Shown here piece after piece: positions 17,987-25,484 of a DNA stretch of 64,000 nt. The notes under the pieces are model-generated. The model worked only from the letters and a program-made list of their open reading frames with translations. It made no database searches and was not told where the DNA came from. A program made the translations under genes and the position numbers. The stretch is from Lacihabitans sp. CCS-44 (GTDB taxonomy: Bacteria > Bacteroidota > Bacteroidia > Cytophagales > Spirosomataceae), in contig NZ_RJUE01000061.1 of the NCBI RefSeq assembly GCF_024343735.1, forward strand, positions 372,001 to 436,000. The letters are read 5' to 3'. How positions within the stretch are numbered: position 1 is the stretch's first letter; every line of letters begins with the position of its first letter.

Positions 17987-19663
17987 TTACTCACAACCCA
18001 CAACCTTGTAAATCTTCCCATCAGTTTTGGTATAAACATAGATTTCTCCATTCGCTCCTTGACCAAACCTTAAGTCGGTTTTGTTGTTTTTACAGATATT
18101 TCTAAAGTTGTCTATTTTTCCATCAAATTCTAAAGCAAACTCTTGAATATTAGTCATTTGCCCAAGATTAAGATCTTTGTTTTCAACAAATAATACCTTT
18201 CCGTTGACTATATCTCCGAAAATATACTTTCCTCTTAAGGCAGGAATCTCGTTTGCTGTGTAAACATATCCAGCAGAAATGGCATAGCCTTCGTCGTGGT
18301 CATATTGTGCTGACGGCCAGGTGTAAGATTTTGTATTCCCTTTTAAATCAAACACTTGCTTCATATTCGCCTCAGGCTTTATAATAAAAGTACCTTCACG
18401 GTAAGGCCAACCGTAATCCAAGCCTTTTTGGCCAATATTTAGCTCTTCTACATTTGTATGGCCAATATCAGAGATAATCATTTTACCATCTGGTGACCAA
18501 TAGATTCTGTTTGGATTTCTAAAACCCCTACAAAAAACTTCACCTGCCATTTCCTTATTATTAGCGTTTGGATTGGAGGCTGGAATGCCGTAATTGCCAT
18601 TTTTTGAATTGTTCCCCGCTGGGTCTATTCTCAAAACTGAGCTCCAGGGCGTAGAAAAAGAATTGCAGATGAAAGGAAAACCATTTTCAGAGGCTCCACC
18701 GTCACCAATTCCAATGTAGAGCAAGCCATAATCTTCATCACCGGCTTTAGAGTTTGGATTAAACGCGATTTCTTGCATACCATGTATTTGCGAAACCATA
18801 TCGATTCTGAACAGTTCTCGCCTTGTTCCTTCAAAAGTTTCAGCTTCGGGATTGTTAGTTTTCCACTCTGTCAATACCCATTGAAGTGTTACTTTGATGC
18901 TGTCGGCATATCTAAAATCTGCTTTTCTCGACTTTGCCTTTTCTGAATGTGCCGTATAAAAAAGGCCATTTTTTAGAAATTCTGGATGAAAAGCATAAGA
19001 ACCCAAACCAGTGGCCAATCCTGGAACATGAATGTATTCGGGTACCATTTTCTTGAAGTCAAGGTAAGGGTTGAGTTCTTTTTCGTTAAAATGATAAACT
19101 ATTCCCCTCAAATCAGAGAGAAAAACTTTCTTTGGGTCATCGTTCAGCACGACCATTGTGTTAATTCTTGCCAAAGGAATTTTATCACTGGTAGCAGGTG
19201 CGGTGTACAGATATTTGAGTTTTAAAGTTAATTCAGACTTTTTAATAGGTTCAGGAATTGGATTTTTTAGCCCATCTGGCGAAAGTGCTTTTCGTGGGTC
19301 CGGTTTAGCCTGTTTACTGTTTATAAATGCCAGCAGATTCTCTACTTCTGCTTTTTTGAGATGAGCAAAAGCTGGCATGGCAATGGTTCTCTTATCGAAA
19401 TTGGGCTCAGTATCCATTGCTTTTTGAGGATTTTTCAGGTAACTAATCAACCAGTTTTTATCTCTCTTTTTCAATGTCTGAGACAATTCCGGTCCAATAC
19501 CATTTTGAGTAAAATTATGACAAGCAGCACATTGAATCTCGAACAATTCTTTACCGCTCTGAATGCTCTCAGCCGCCAAATTGTAAGGGTTTTGTGAAAA
19601 AGAATTGTGGCCAAAAGTAAAAAATATAAGAACAAAAGCAGTTTTCAGAAATTTCTTTGACAT
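17987..19663 (-). CDS. Cytochrome c - PQQ-type sugar dehydrogenase fusion
   Basis: A 558-residue periplasmic protein. Residues 1-24 are a signal peptide. A class I cytochrome c domain follows, with the heme site CAACH at 45-49 and a probable Met ligand in the TIAMPAF segment near 95. Residues about 155-555 form a glucose/sorbosone dehydrogenase-type propeller (soluble PQQ sugar dehydrogenase family), with motifs such as FHPEF, GDGGAS and GFRNPNRIYW. It should oxidise a sugar and pass electrons to its own heme. The frame is open to a GTG at 19717, but the ATG at 19663 begins a proper signal peptide. Confidence 0.87.
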   Translation of the reverse strand: MSKKFLKTAFVLIFFTFGHNSFSQNPYNLAAESIQSGKELFEIQCAACHNFTQNGIGPELSQTLKKRDKNWLISYLKNPQKAMDTEPNFDKRTIAMPAFAHLKKAEVENLLAFINSKQAKPDPRKALSPDGLKNPIPEPIKKSELTLKLKYLYTAPATSDKIPLARINTMVVLNDDPKKVFLSDLRGIVYHFNEKELNPYLDFKKMVPEYIHVPGLATGLGSYAFHPEFLKNGLFYTAHSEKAKSRKADFRYADSIKVTLQWVLTEWKTNNPEAETFEGTRRELFRIDMVSQIHGMQEIAFNPNSKAGDEDYGLLYIGIGDGGASENGFPFICNSFSTPWSSVLRIDPAGNNSKNGNYGIPASNPNANNKEMAGEVFCRGFRNPNRIYWSPDGKMIISDIGHTNVEELNIGQKGLDYGWPYREGTFIIKPEANMKQVFDLKGNTKSYTWPSAQYDHDEGYAISAGYVYTANEIPALRGKYIFGDIVNGKVLFVENKDLNLGQMTNIQEFALEFDGKIDNFRNICKNNKTDLRFGQGANGEIYVYTKTDGKIYKVVGCE

Positions 19664-19769
19664 TTCGATTTGAAAGGTTGAATATTTTCGAAAAATACAT
19701 TTTTTTTCTGAGAACACATTTCTTTTCTCTATTTTAAAGTAGCTTGAAAATGGAACACAGATGATACTG

Positions 19770-19802
19770 ATATTGAAATACCACAGATTTGCACAGATTT
19801 TT
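19770..19802. repeat. CACAGATT-word intergenic repeat
   Basis: The stretch contains CCACAGATTTGCACAGATT, two copies of CACAGATT separated by TG, and a third variant, CACAGATG, just upstream. No complementary arm was found. It resembles in build the CGCAAAG and CACGAAT elements elsewhere in the window. Confidence 0.4.
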
Positions 19803-19933
19803 ATACTGAACTCTTTTAACTATTTTCTTAAACTTATCAATTAATTATTACCACAGTGCGATTGCACTTAACATTTTTATTTTTAAGTCATTGATAATTT
19901 CTTTGCTTTTTATGAAAATTGAACCATTTGACG

Positions 19934-19941
19934 TAGTTTTG
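19934..19941 (+). promoter_or_regulatory. -7 box for ssrA
   Basis: TAGTTTTG matches TAnnTTTG, 17 bases before the mature tmRNA 5' end. That leaves room for a short leader removed by RNase P. Confidence 0.4.
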
Positions 19942-19958
19942 CATTCTGTTCTTACAAT

Positions 19959-20333
19959 GGGGGCGACCGGTTTTGACGGCATGATGCCATTGCGAGTATA
20001 AGCATGTATGGAGTTGGTGGAAGGTCTCCATTCAAAAAATCTACCGAACAATAACTGGCAATACATCGTATGCCATGGCTGCTTAATTTCGGAGTAAATT
20101 AGCATTCGCCATCGTTCCTCTTTTGCTAACCTCTGTTGCGGGAGATAAAGGAGCGTCGAAAATAGAGAGGCGTTTTAAAGCGGACTTCTGACTTTAAAAT
20201 AGTAAACGAGAAGATAAGGATTGGGTTAGGTAGGTCGGACGGCTTCCCAATTTCGAAAAGTAAGACCGAATAAACATGTAGAAGGCTCGACAGTAGCCGT
20301 GTTCGGACCAGGGTTCGAATCCCTGCGTCTCCA
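19959..20333 (+). ncRNA. ssrA: Transfer-messenger RNA
   Basis: tmRNA rescues stalled ribosomes and tags the unfinished protein for degradation. The 5' end GGGGGCG pairs with the 3' acceptor arm CGTCTCC (two G-U pairs), and GGTTTTGACGG follows the 5' arm as usual. The T arm is CAGGGTTCGAATCCCTG. The tag reading frame at 20057-20086 translates to GNTSYAMAA and then TAA, with GGC as resume codon; the YAMAA end fits Bacteroidota tags. The rest holds pseudoknot-rich sequence. CCA is not encoded. The 3' end is also an integration site: its last bases are repeated at 28638-28655. Confidence 0.95.
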
Positions 20334-20336
20334 CTT
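20319..20336. repeat. Proximal attachment-site repeat in the ssrA 3' end
   Basis: The 18-bp sequence ATCCCTGCGTCTCCACTT spans the T-arm/acceptor end of ssrA and occurs again, identically and in the same direction, at 28638-28655. The 3' end of ssrA is a well-known target of tyrosine-recombinase islands. Confidence 0.8.
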
Positions 20337-20344
20337 TTTAAAAC

Positions 20345-20380
20345 CGTAACTATTTAACTAATAAGTAGTTGCGTTTTTTC
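20345..20380 (+). terminator. Possible terminator of ssrA (island side)
   Basis: CGTAACTA can pair with TAGTTGCG (one G-U) around a 13-base loop, followed by a run of six T. It is weaker than the hairpin beside the distal repeat at 28659. Confidence 0.5.
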
Positions 20381-20424
20381 ATTTCAATTTTAGTCCACAT
20401 TTAGCCCATGACGCAGATAAGATT

Positions 20425-20700
20425 TTACCGTTCAGGTTCTTTATCAAAACTAGGCTGTTGGCCAAGAGCTTTTGCATCTGGGGTTCCGGTTAAATAATAA
20501 ACCACATATTGATATATTCTACCTTGACTTATGGCGTAATCACCCCAAGTGAAAGACTGAATCGGTTATTCATTGGTGTCTTACTTTATAAATGAGAATC
20601 ATACTACAAAACTGTCGAAAGCAGGGGTTTGTATTAACACATGAGTATTTTGTCCGTAATCACCATTTAGGCTAAAAATAAAAATAACCCTGCAATCTAT
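20425..20700 (-). pseudogene. Decayed phospholipase D-like fragment
   Basis: The minus strand holds two open pieces in one frame, split by several stop codons. The upstream piece (20599-20700) reads RVIFIFSLNGDYGQNTHVLI and so on. The downstream piece (20425-20565) reads PIQSFTWGDYAISQGRIYQY, then VVYYLTGTPDAKALG before a stop. The W-G-D-Y ... Y-x-Y ... G-T-P pattern recalls the N-terminal region of bacterial phospholipase D-like proteins. No start codon or catalytic HKD motif is left. It seems to be a remnant carried by the island, or older DNA cut by its insertion. The family call rests on a short pattern only. Nothing else was recognised between 20701 and 20948. Confidence 0.45.
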
Positions 20701-20948
20701 TTAATATCAATGGTTTAAGAAACAAGTCTAGTTAAGCCTCTGTTTTAAGATACGATAAAAACTATCTCAAAAACCCATCTTTAATATTTGTATTTCAGTC
20801 TCATAAATCAAAATATCATTTACTCTTGCACATATTGAATTTATGAGATATAATTTTTGCTACTATTGATTTTAGGTCAAATGGTGAAGTTAACCCAACT
20901 TAGGAAAAATAACCATTGCTCTTGCGATTTGGCAAGATTTTTTAGTAA

Positions 20949-21596
20949 TTAATCCATTTTTATCAGTCCTTTATTGATTGCAATAGAAACCGCCCCTCCT
21001 ACTGATTCAACTTTGAGTTTACTATAAATATTTGAAATATGAGTATTGACAGTTGCATACGAAATAAAACAAGCCTCAGCTATCATTTTATAGCTGTATC
21101 CCATTGCTAAATATTTTAATACTTCAAGTTCTCTTTTGGTAAGTTCAAAATCTGACTTACTAAAAATTTTGTCTTGTATTTTTATTAGCGATAGTACTTT
21201 TTTTGCAATTACGGGACTCATCGGGGCCCCACCTTCCATTACTTCACGCATTCCATCTAACAGTTTATTTGGTGCAGTCTGTTTGAGTATATAACCGTCG
21301 GCTCCTGCACAAATGGCACTAAATACTTTATCGTTGTCTTCAAATATCGTTTGCATTATGATTTTTAGGGTAGGGTATTTTGTTCTTATTAGCTTTACGC
21401 CTTCAATTCCATTTACAAAAGGCATATCAATATCCATCAATACTAAATCAGGCTGGCTAAGAGCAATCCTATCCAATACATGTCGGCAATCTTCAAACTC
21501 ACCCACACATTCCATGTCATCTATCATTGAGATAAATATGCGTAAGCTATCTCGGCGACTTTTATTATCATCAAAGACTACTATTCGGTATTTCAT
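20949..21596 (-). CDS. NarL/FixJ-family response regulator
   Basis: A 215-residue two-component regulator. The receiver domain has acidic residues Asp9/Asp10, the phospho-acceptor Asp55 in LVLMDIDMP and Lys104 in GYILKQTAP. A LuxR-type helix-turn-helix follows at about 150-210 (LTKRELEVLKYLAMGYSYKM ... VNTHISNIYSKL). The sensor kinase lies 67 bases upstream on the same strand, so the pair is probably co-transcribed, and the kinase-regulator gap contains a perfect 26-bp palindrome that may be this regulator's own operator. Confidence 0.92.
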   Translation of the reverse strand: MKYRIVVFDDNKSRRDSLRIFISMIDDMECVGEFEDCRHVLDRIALSQPDLVLMDIDMPFVNGIEGVKLIRTKYPTLKIIMQTIFEDNDKVFSAICAGADGYILKQTAPNKLLDGMREVMEGGAPMSPVIAKKVLSLIKIQDKIFSKSDFELTKRELEVLKYLAMGYSYKMIAEACFISYATVNTHISNIYSKLKVESVGGAVSIAINKGLIKMD

Positions 21597-21626
21597 GCAA
21601 CAAAATTAAGGCAATTAACCCATTTC

Positions 21627-21652
21627 AAAAATCATTGATTATAATGATTTTT
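21627..21652. promoter_or_regulatory. 26-bp palindrome, putative response-regulator operator
   Basis: AAAAATCATT, six bases, then AATGATTTTT: perfect 10-bp arms. It sits 31 bases before the response-regulator start. The same palindrome occurs at 24903-24928 before the kinase gene. Confidence 0.6.
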
Positions 21653-21663
21653 ATACTTATACA

Positions 21664-24600
21664 TCATATATTTATGCTAAACTGAACGGTCGTACCTTCA
21701 TTTGGGCTTGAAATAATGCGAATATAGCCGTCAGATTCCTTTGCCCGTGAATGCATATTTGTAATACCATTACCACCCATTTTGGGCTCAAAATTGTTTT
21801 CATTTAACATACCATTTCCATTATCAGTCACTACAAGCAACAGTTTTTTGTCGGTATTGGACAACTTTATACTTAAATGGGTGCAATTTGAATGTTTTAA
21901 CGAATTGTTTACAGCTTCTTTAAAAATAAGATATATATTTTTACGCTGTAACATGGTGATATTTATTTTGACATTATCTAAATTGTTTTCGAGATTGAGT
22001 TTAATATCTGTCGCCTCGGTTACTGAGGAAGCATAGGCTCGCATTCTATTGATAAGATTGTCAAAAGAGTCATTAGCTGGGTTTAAACTCCAAACAATAT
22101 CATTCATAGTCGCCATCATATTGATGGTGCTATCAGATATTTTGTCGATAATTTCTGATTGATATTTCGGCAGATTCTTCAAGGACTTTGATAATGCCGA
22201 GCTATAAATGCTTACACTACTGAGTGTAGAGCCTATTTCGTCATGTAAATCTTGGGCAATACGATTACGGAGTTTTTCCAGTTCAACCGCTTTTGAAACC
22301 CTATTTTGAAAAAACAGATAAAGTAAGGCTATAAAACTCATAAAAATAATAGCGTAGAACCACCATGTTTGCCACCATGCCGGTTCTATTACTAACTCCA
22401 TTTGTGCTGGTTTGCTCCATACGCCATCGCCGTTATGTCCAGATACTATAAAAATATATGAGCCTGGTTCAATATTGGTGAAGATAGCTTCGTTTTTCTT
22501 GCCATTTTCTACCCAATCATTATATAAACCTACCAACTTATACCTGTAATAATTGGAAGCTGGGTTTTTAAGGTCTAACAAAGCATAATTGAAACTTACC
22601 ATACTTTGATTGTGATGTAAAGTAATTTTTTTGGTGTATTCTATTGCTTTGCTTATGATTTGTTCTTTTTGGGTATCTTGATTATCAATATCTATTTCCT
22701 TGTTCAAGATTTTAAGCCCATTGATGATAATTTTTGCAGGAGGTGATAAAGTGTAAAAATCTTCTGGATTGAAATGGATATTAAATCCAACTCCGCCAAG
22801 ATATATTTCACCTGTATTTGATTTACTAAATTGATAGCGATTGAATTCATTTCCTTCCAAACCATGAGATTTATCAAAGTTTCTGCACATCAATGTATTT
22901 GGATTAAAAAGGCAAAGTCCATTGTTGGTACTCAGCCATAAATTTTTATGTTTGTCACTTTGTATAGAATATATCACATTGTTTGGCAAGCCATTTTTAA
23001 TAGTATAAATTGTAATGATGCCTGTTGTTTTATCAAGACGGTTAAGCCCACCGCCCTCTGTACCTATCCAAATATATTTTTGTGGTTGATTTGGGTCAAG
23101 GCATACACTTAGTAATTTATTCAACGATAGAGATTTGTTTTTTTCTCCACCTTCGCTATATACTTTCCATTGACCCGTTTCGGGTGAAAGTGCAAATAAG
23201 CCCATGGTGGTTGCCAACCAAATTGTTCCGTCTTGGTCTTCGACCCAATCACTAACTGTTCTTTGTTCTGAGGGCGATTTTTGAAGAATTGGAAGGATAA
23301 ATTCTTTAGTCGTTTTACCACCCTGCTCAAATAAATATATTTTAGCAGTATCTACTCTGCTATGTTCTGCTGCCCAAATTCGATTTTTTTTATCTGAAAA
23401 AATCGGCTGAAAATCTCTAAATCCGTTATCAGAAACAGTTGATTTTTTTTCTTTCATTATGCTGTAAGCTCCAGAAATTGCATTCATTTTAAAAATTACT
23501 GTGTTTTTATTCAATATATTGCTCATTGCATACCAATAATTGCCATTGCCATCTGCTGCAAAATGTTCTTTATATTCAGAATTTCTAAAGCCTTTTTCAA
23601 ATAAGCCTGTTCGTTCAATCTTATTAGCCCAATCTGCAATTAGAATGGGGTCGTATACTGCATTGAGTCCTTTTTTTGAAATGCGAAAGGGCCACGCATA
23701 GTAAAAATTTTTGGTGGGATAAGATTTTACTTTTTTGAAATAAATATAGGTTGGTGATATTTTAAACAAACCCCAGCCATTAGACCCCAGCCAAATGTTC
23801 CCTTGGTTATCTACTTTTGCTTTAAGCATGATTGCACCGTCATTCAAACCAATTGACTTTGGCACAACTAATTCAAATGAAGCAGTTTTTGGGTTAATTC
23901 TAAAGTAATATTTATTTTTAAAACTCGACCAAATATTCCCCTCACGGTCGGCAAATACCAAGTTTGAAAAAGAATAAGGAGCTGGCAAGACAAGCCATGG
24001 CAAAAATTTATTTGTAGTATTATCAAATTGTAAAATGCGATTTTCCAATACTAAACATATTTGTTTGGTATGAGGGTTTTCCCATAACCTTTCTGTTGTT
24101 AAGAAATCATTTTGTAGCGGTATATCTATCAATATTTGCTCTAAACCTTTGGCTGAATAGCGAAAAATGTTTTTCCCGCTTTTTATCCAAATCAAGCCAT
24201 TGGATTGACAAATTATTCTTTTATAAAAAAAATTGCCTTTAAAAGCACTATTAAGACCCGGGTACAAATCTTCAATTTCTCTTAAGTGAATGCCTTTTTT
24301 TGATGTATTTAATTCTATTATTTTTAAATTTTCGCCAATCCATATAATTATACGACCATTGCCAACACTTTGTATCGAAGTAATATTATGTAAACCTGAG
24401 CCTTTCTCATTTAATTCATTAAGGCCAATATGGGTAAAAGTTTCTGTGGTAGGGTCAAAACAATCTAAACCGCTGTTATAAGTGCCTGCCCAAATTCGAT
24501 TCTTTTCATCTACATATAAGGCTGATACAAAATTATCTGCTATAGATTTAGGGTCTTTTGGCGTATGCCTGTACACTTTAAAATTATTCCCATCAAAACG

Positions 24601-24834
24601 GTTCAAGCCTTCTTTGGTTGCCACATAAAGATAGCCCAATTGGTCAACTACCATATCATTTATCATGCCTTGAGATAGCCCTTCGGTTGCCGACAAATGT
24701 TGCATCGCTATTTCCCTTATTTCATTTGAACTTTGGTGCAAATCACTTTTCTCGGCTTTTAGATTTGCTGCACCTATCAAAATCACAAAAGAGGTAATCA
24801 AAATCTTTGAAAGAAGCTGAATAAATGGTTTCAT
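21664..24834 (-). CDS. Propeller-type sensor histidine kinase
   Basis: A 1056-residue membrane sensor. After a signal segment (residues 7-27), residues about 40-710 consist of two-component regulator propeller repeats (many copies of the W-x-G-T/S-x-x-G-L-x-x-x/F pattern), followed by a Y_Y_Y domain to about 810. One membrane segment is at about 815-838. The cytoplasmic part has a HisKA_3 domain with the phospho-histidine in DLHDEIGSTLSS near 865 and an ATPase domain with NSLKHS and VVTDNGNGM. There is no receiver or DNA-binding domain on this protein, so it must act through the separate regulator encoded downstream. The ligand is unknown; propellers of this type often sense glycans. Confidence 0.9.
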   Translation of the reverse strand: MKPFIQLLSKILITSFVILIGAANLKAEKSDLHQSSNEIREIAMQHLSATEGLSQGMINDMVVDQLGYLYVATKEGLNRFDGNNFKVYRHTPKDPKSIADNFVSALYVDEKNRIWAGTYNSGLDCFDPTTETFTHIGLNELNEKGSGLHNITSIQSVGNGRIIIWIGENLKIIELNTSKKGIHLREIEDLYPGLNSAFKGNFFYKRIICQSNGLIWIKSGKNIFRYSAKGLEQILIDIPLQNDFLTTERLWENPHTKQICLVLENRILQFDNTTNKFLPWLVLPAPYSFSNLVFADREGNIWSSFKNKYYFRINPKTASFELVVPKSIGLNDGAIMLKAKVDNQGNIWLGSNGWGLFKISPTYIYFKKVKSYPTKNFYYAWPFRISKKGLNAVYDPILIADWANKIERTGLFEKGFRNSEYKEHFAADGNGNYWYAMSNILNKNTVIFKMNAISGAYSIMKEKKSTVSDNGFRDFQPIFSDKKNRIWAAEHSRVDTAKIYLFEQGGKTTKEFILPILQKSPSEQRTVSDWVEDQDGTIWLATTMGLFALSPETGQWKVYSEGGEKNKSLSLNKLLSVCLDPNQPQKYIWIGTEGGGLNRLDKTTGIITIYTIKNGLPNNVIYSIQSDKHKNLWLSTNNGLCLFNPNTLMCRNFDKSHGLEGNEFNRYQFSKSNTGEIYLGGVGFNIHFNPEDFYTLSPPAKIIINGLKILNKEIDIDNQDTQKEQIISKAIEYTKKITLHHNQSMVSFNYALLDLKNPASNYYRYKLVGLYNDWVENGKKNEAIFTNIEPGSYIFIVSGHNGDGVWSKPAQMELVIEPAWWQTWWFYAIIFMSFIALLYLFFQNRVSKAVELEKLRNRIAQDLHDEIGSTLSSVSIYSSALSKSLKNLPKYQSEIIDKISDSTINMMATMNDIVWSLNPANDSFDNLINRMRAYASSVTEATDIKLNLENNLDNVKINITMLQRKNIYLIFKEAVNNSLKHSNCTHLSIKLSNTDKKLLLVVTDNGNGMLNENNFEPKMGGNGITNMHSRAKESDGYIRIISSPNEGTTVQFSINI

Positions 24835-24870
24835 AAAGTGCTATTAGATTTTGTACTCCCCAAAACTCAT

Positions 24871-24967
24871 GAAAATCATTGTCTTTTTCACCAATATTAA
24901 ACAAAAATCATTGAAATCAATGATTTTTTACGCCAACATTTATCAAAAATCATTAGAACCAACGATT
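24871..24967. promoter_or_regulatory. Cluster of three AAAATCATT operator sites
   Basis: One perfect palindrome (24903-24928, AAAAATCATT-N6-AATGATTTTT) lies between a half-site at 24871-24880 and a degenerate copy at 24945-24967, where AAAAATCATT is followed after six bases by AACGATT. First-arm spacings are 32 and 42 bases, near three and four helix turns. The cluster sits between the divergent kinase and LytTR genes. Confidence 0.6.
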
Positions 24968-24997
24968 GACGAGGGGGATAGCATAACGATAATTTTG
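24966..24997 (+). promoter_or_regulatory. Promoter for the LytTR gene
   Basis: TTGAC at 24966-24970 and TAATTTTG at 24990-24997 are separated by 19 bases, fitting the Bacteroidota -33/-7 arrangement. The degenerate operator ending at 24967 overlaps the -33 element. The leader to the ATG at 25101 would be about 95 bases. Within it AAAAAATAGTT occurs twice (25003 and 25026, 23 bases apart), a possible LytTR-type direct repeat. Confidence 0.5.
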
Positions 24998-25100
24998 CAA
25001 TGAAAAAATAGTTGGGATAGCTTAAAAAAAATAGTTTTAAATTAAACGAGATGGTTTACAAAAAACAAATTGGCATAAAAATCTTAATAACACTTTTGCT

Positions 25101-25433
25101 ATGAAATCTAACGAACTCATTCACCTCGGCAGCAGAAAAAACATTCCACCAGATAGAATTCTGATGCTAAAATCCGACACCAATTATACCATCATCTATC
25201 TGGATGACGGCAGCCGCATATTGTCTTCAACCACATTGGGGATTATAGAAAAACGACTAGAAGGATTTGATTTTTTTCGAACCCATCGCTCTACCATTAT
25301 CAACCTTCGGTTTGTCAGTAATTATGAAAGAATAAAGCAGACCAGTGAGCTTTTACGGATTTTCCTGAAAAACAAAGAAGAAGTACCCCTTTCCCGTAGA
25401 AAAACTATCGCTTTTCTGAAAATTATGGAGTAA
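25101..25433 (+). CDS. Stand-alone LytTR DNA-binding regulator
   Basis: A 110-residue protein that is almost entirely a LytTR domain: the ILMLKSDTNYTIIYLDDGS start, the FFRTHRSTIINLRFVSNY core and a C-terminal LSRRKTIAFLK segment are all clear. It has no receiver domain, so it is either constitutively active or controlled at the level of expression. It is divergent from the kinase gene and 51 bases ahead of the large surface-protein gene, which is its likeliest target. Confidence 0.9.
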   Translation: MKSNELIHLGSRKNIPPDRILMLKSDTNYTIIYLDDGSRILSSTTLGIIEKRLEGFDFFRTHRSTIINLRFVSNYERIKQTSELLRIFLKNKEEVPLSRRKTIAFLKIME

Positions 25434-25484
25434 AATTTTAGGTATTTTCTAAATCAAACGCTAAACTCAAAATTCGATATTTCA

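Noticed and set aside
19848-20105. 85-residue minus-strand ORF
   Set aside because: It lies antisense to the 5' half of tmRNA and has no family likeness; it is a by-product of the RNA gene.
20337-20948. Integrase remnant next to ssrA
   Set aside because: All frames were read for recombinase motifs (R..H-x-x-R..Y) and none was seen; only the phospholipase-like remnant was found.
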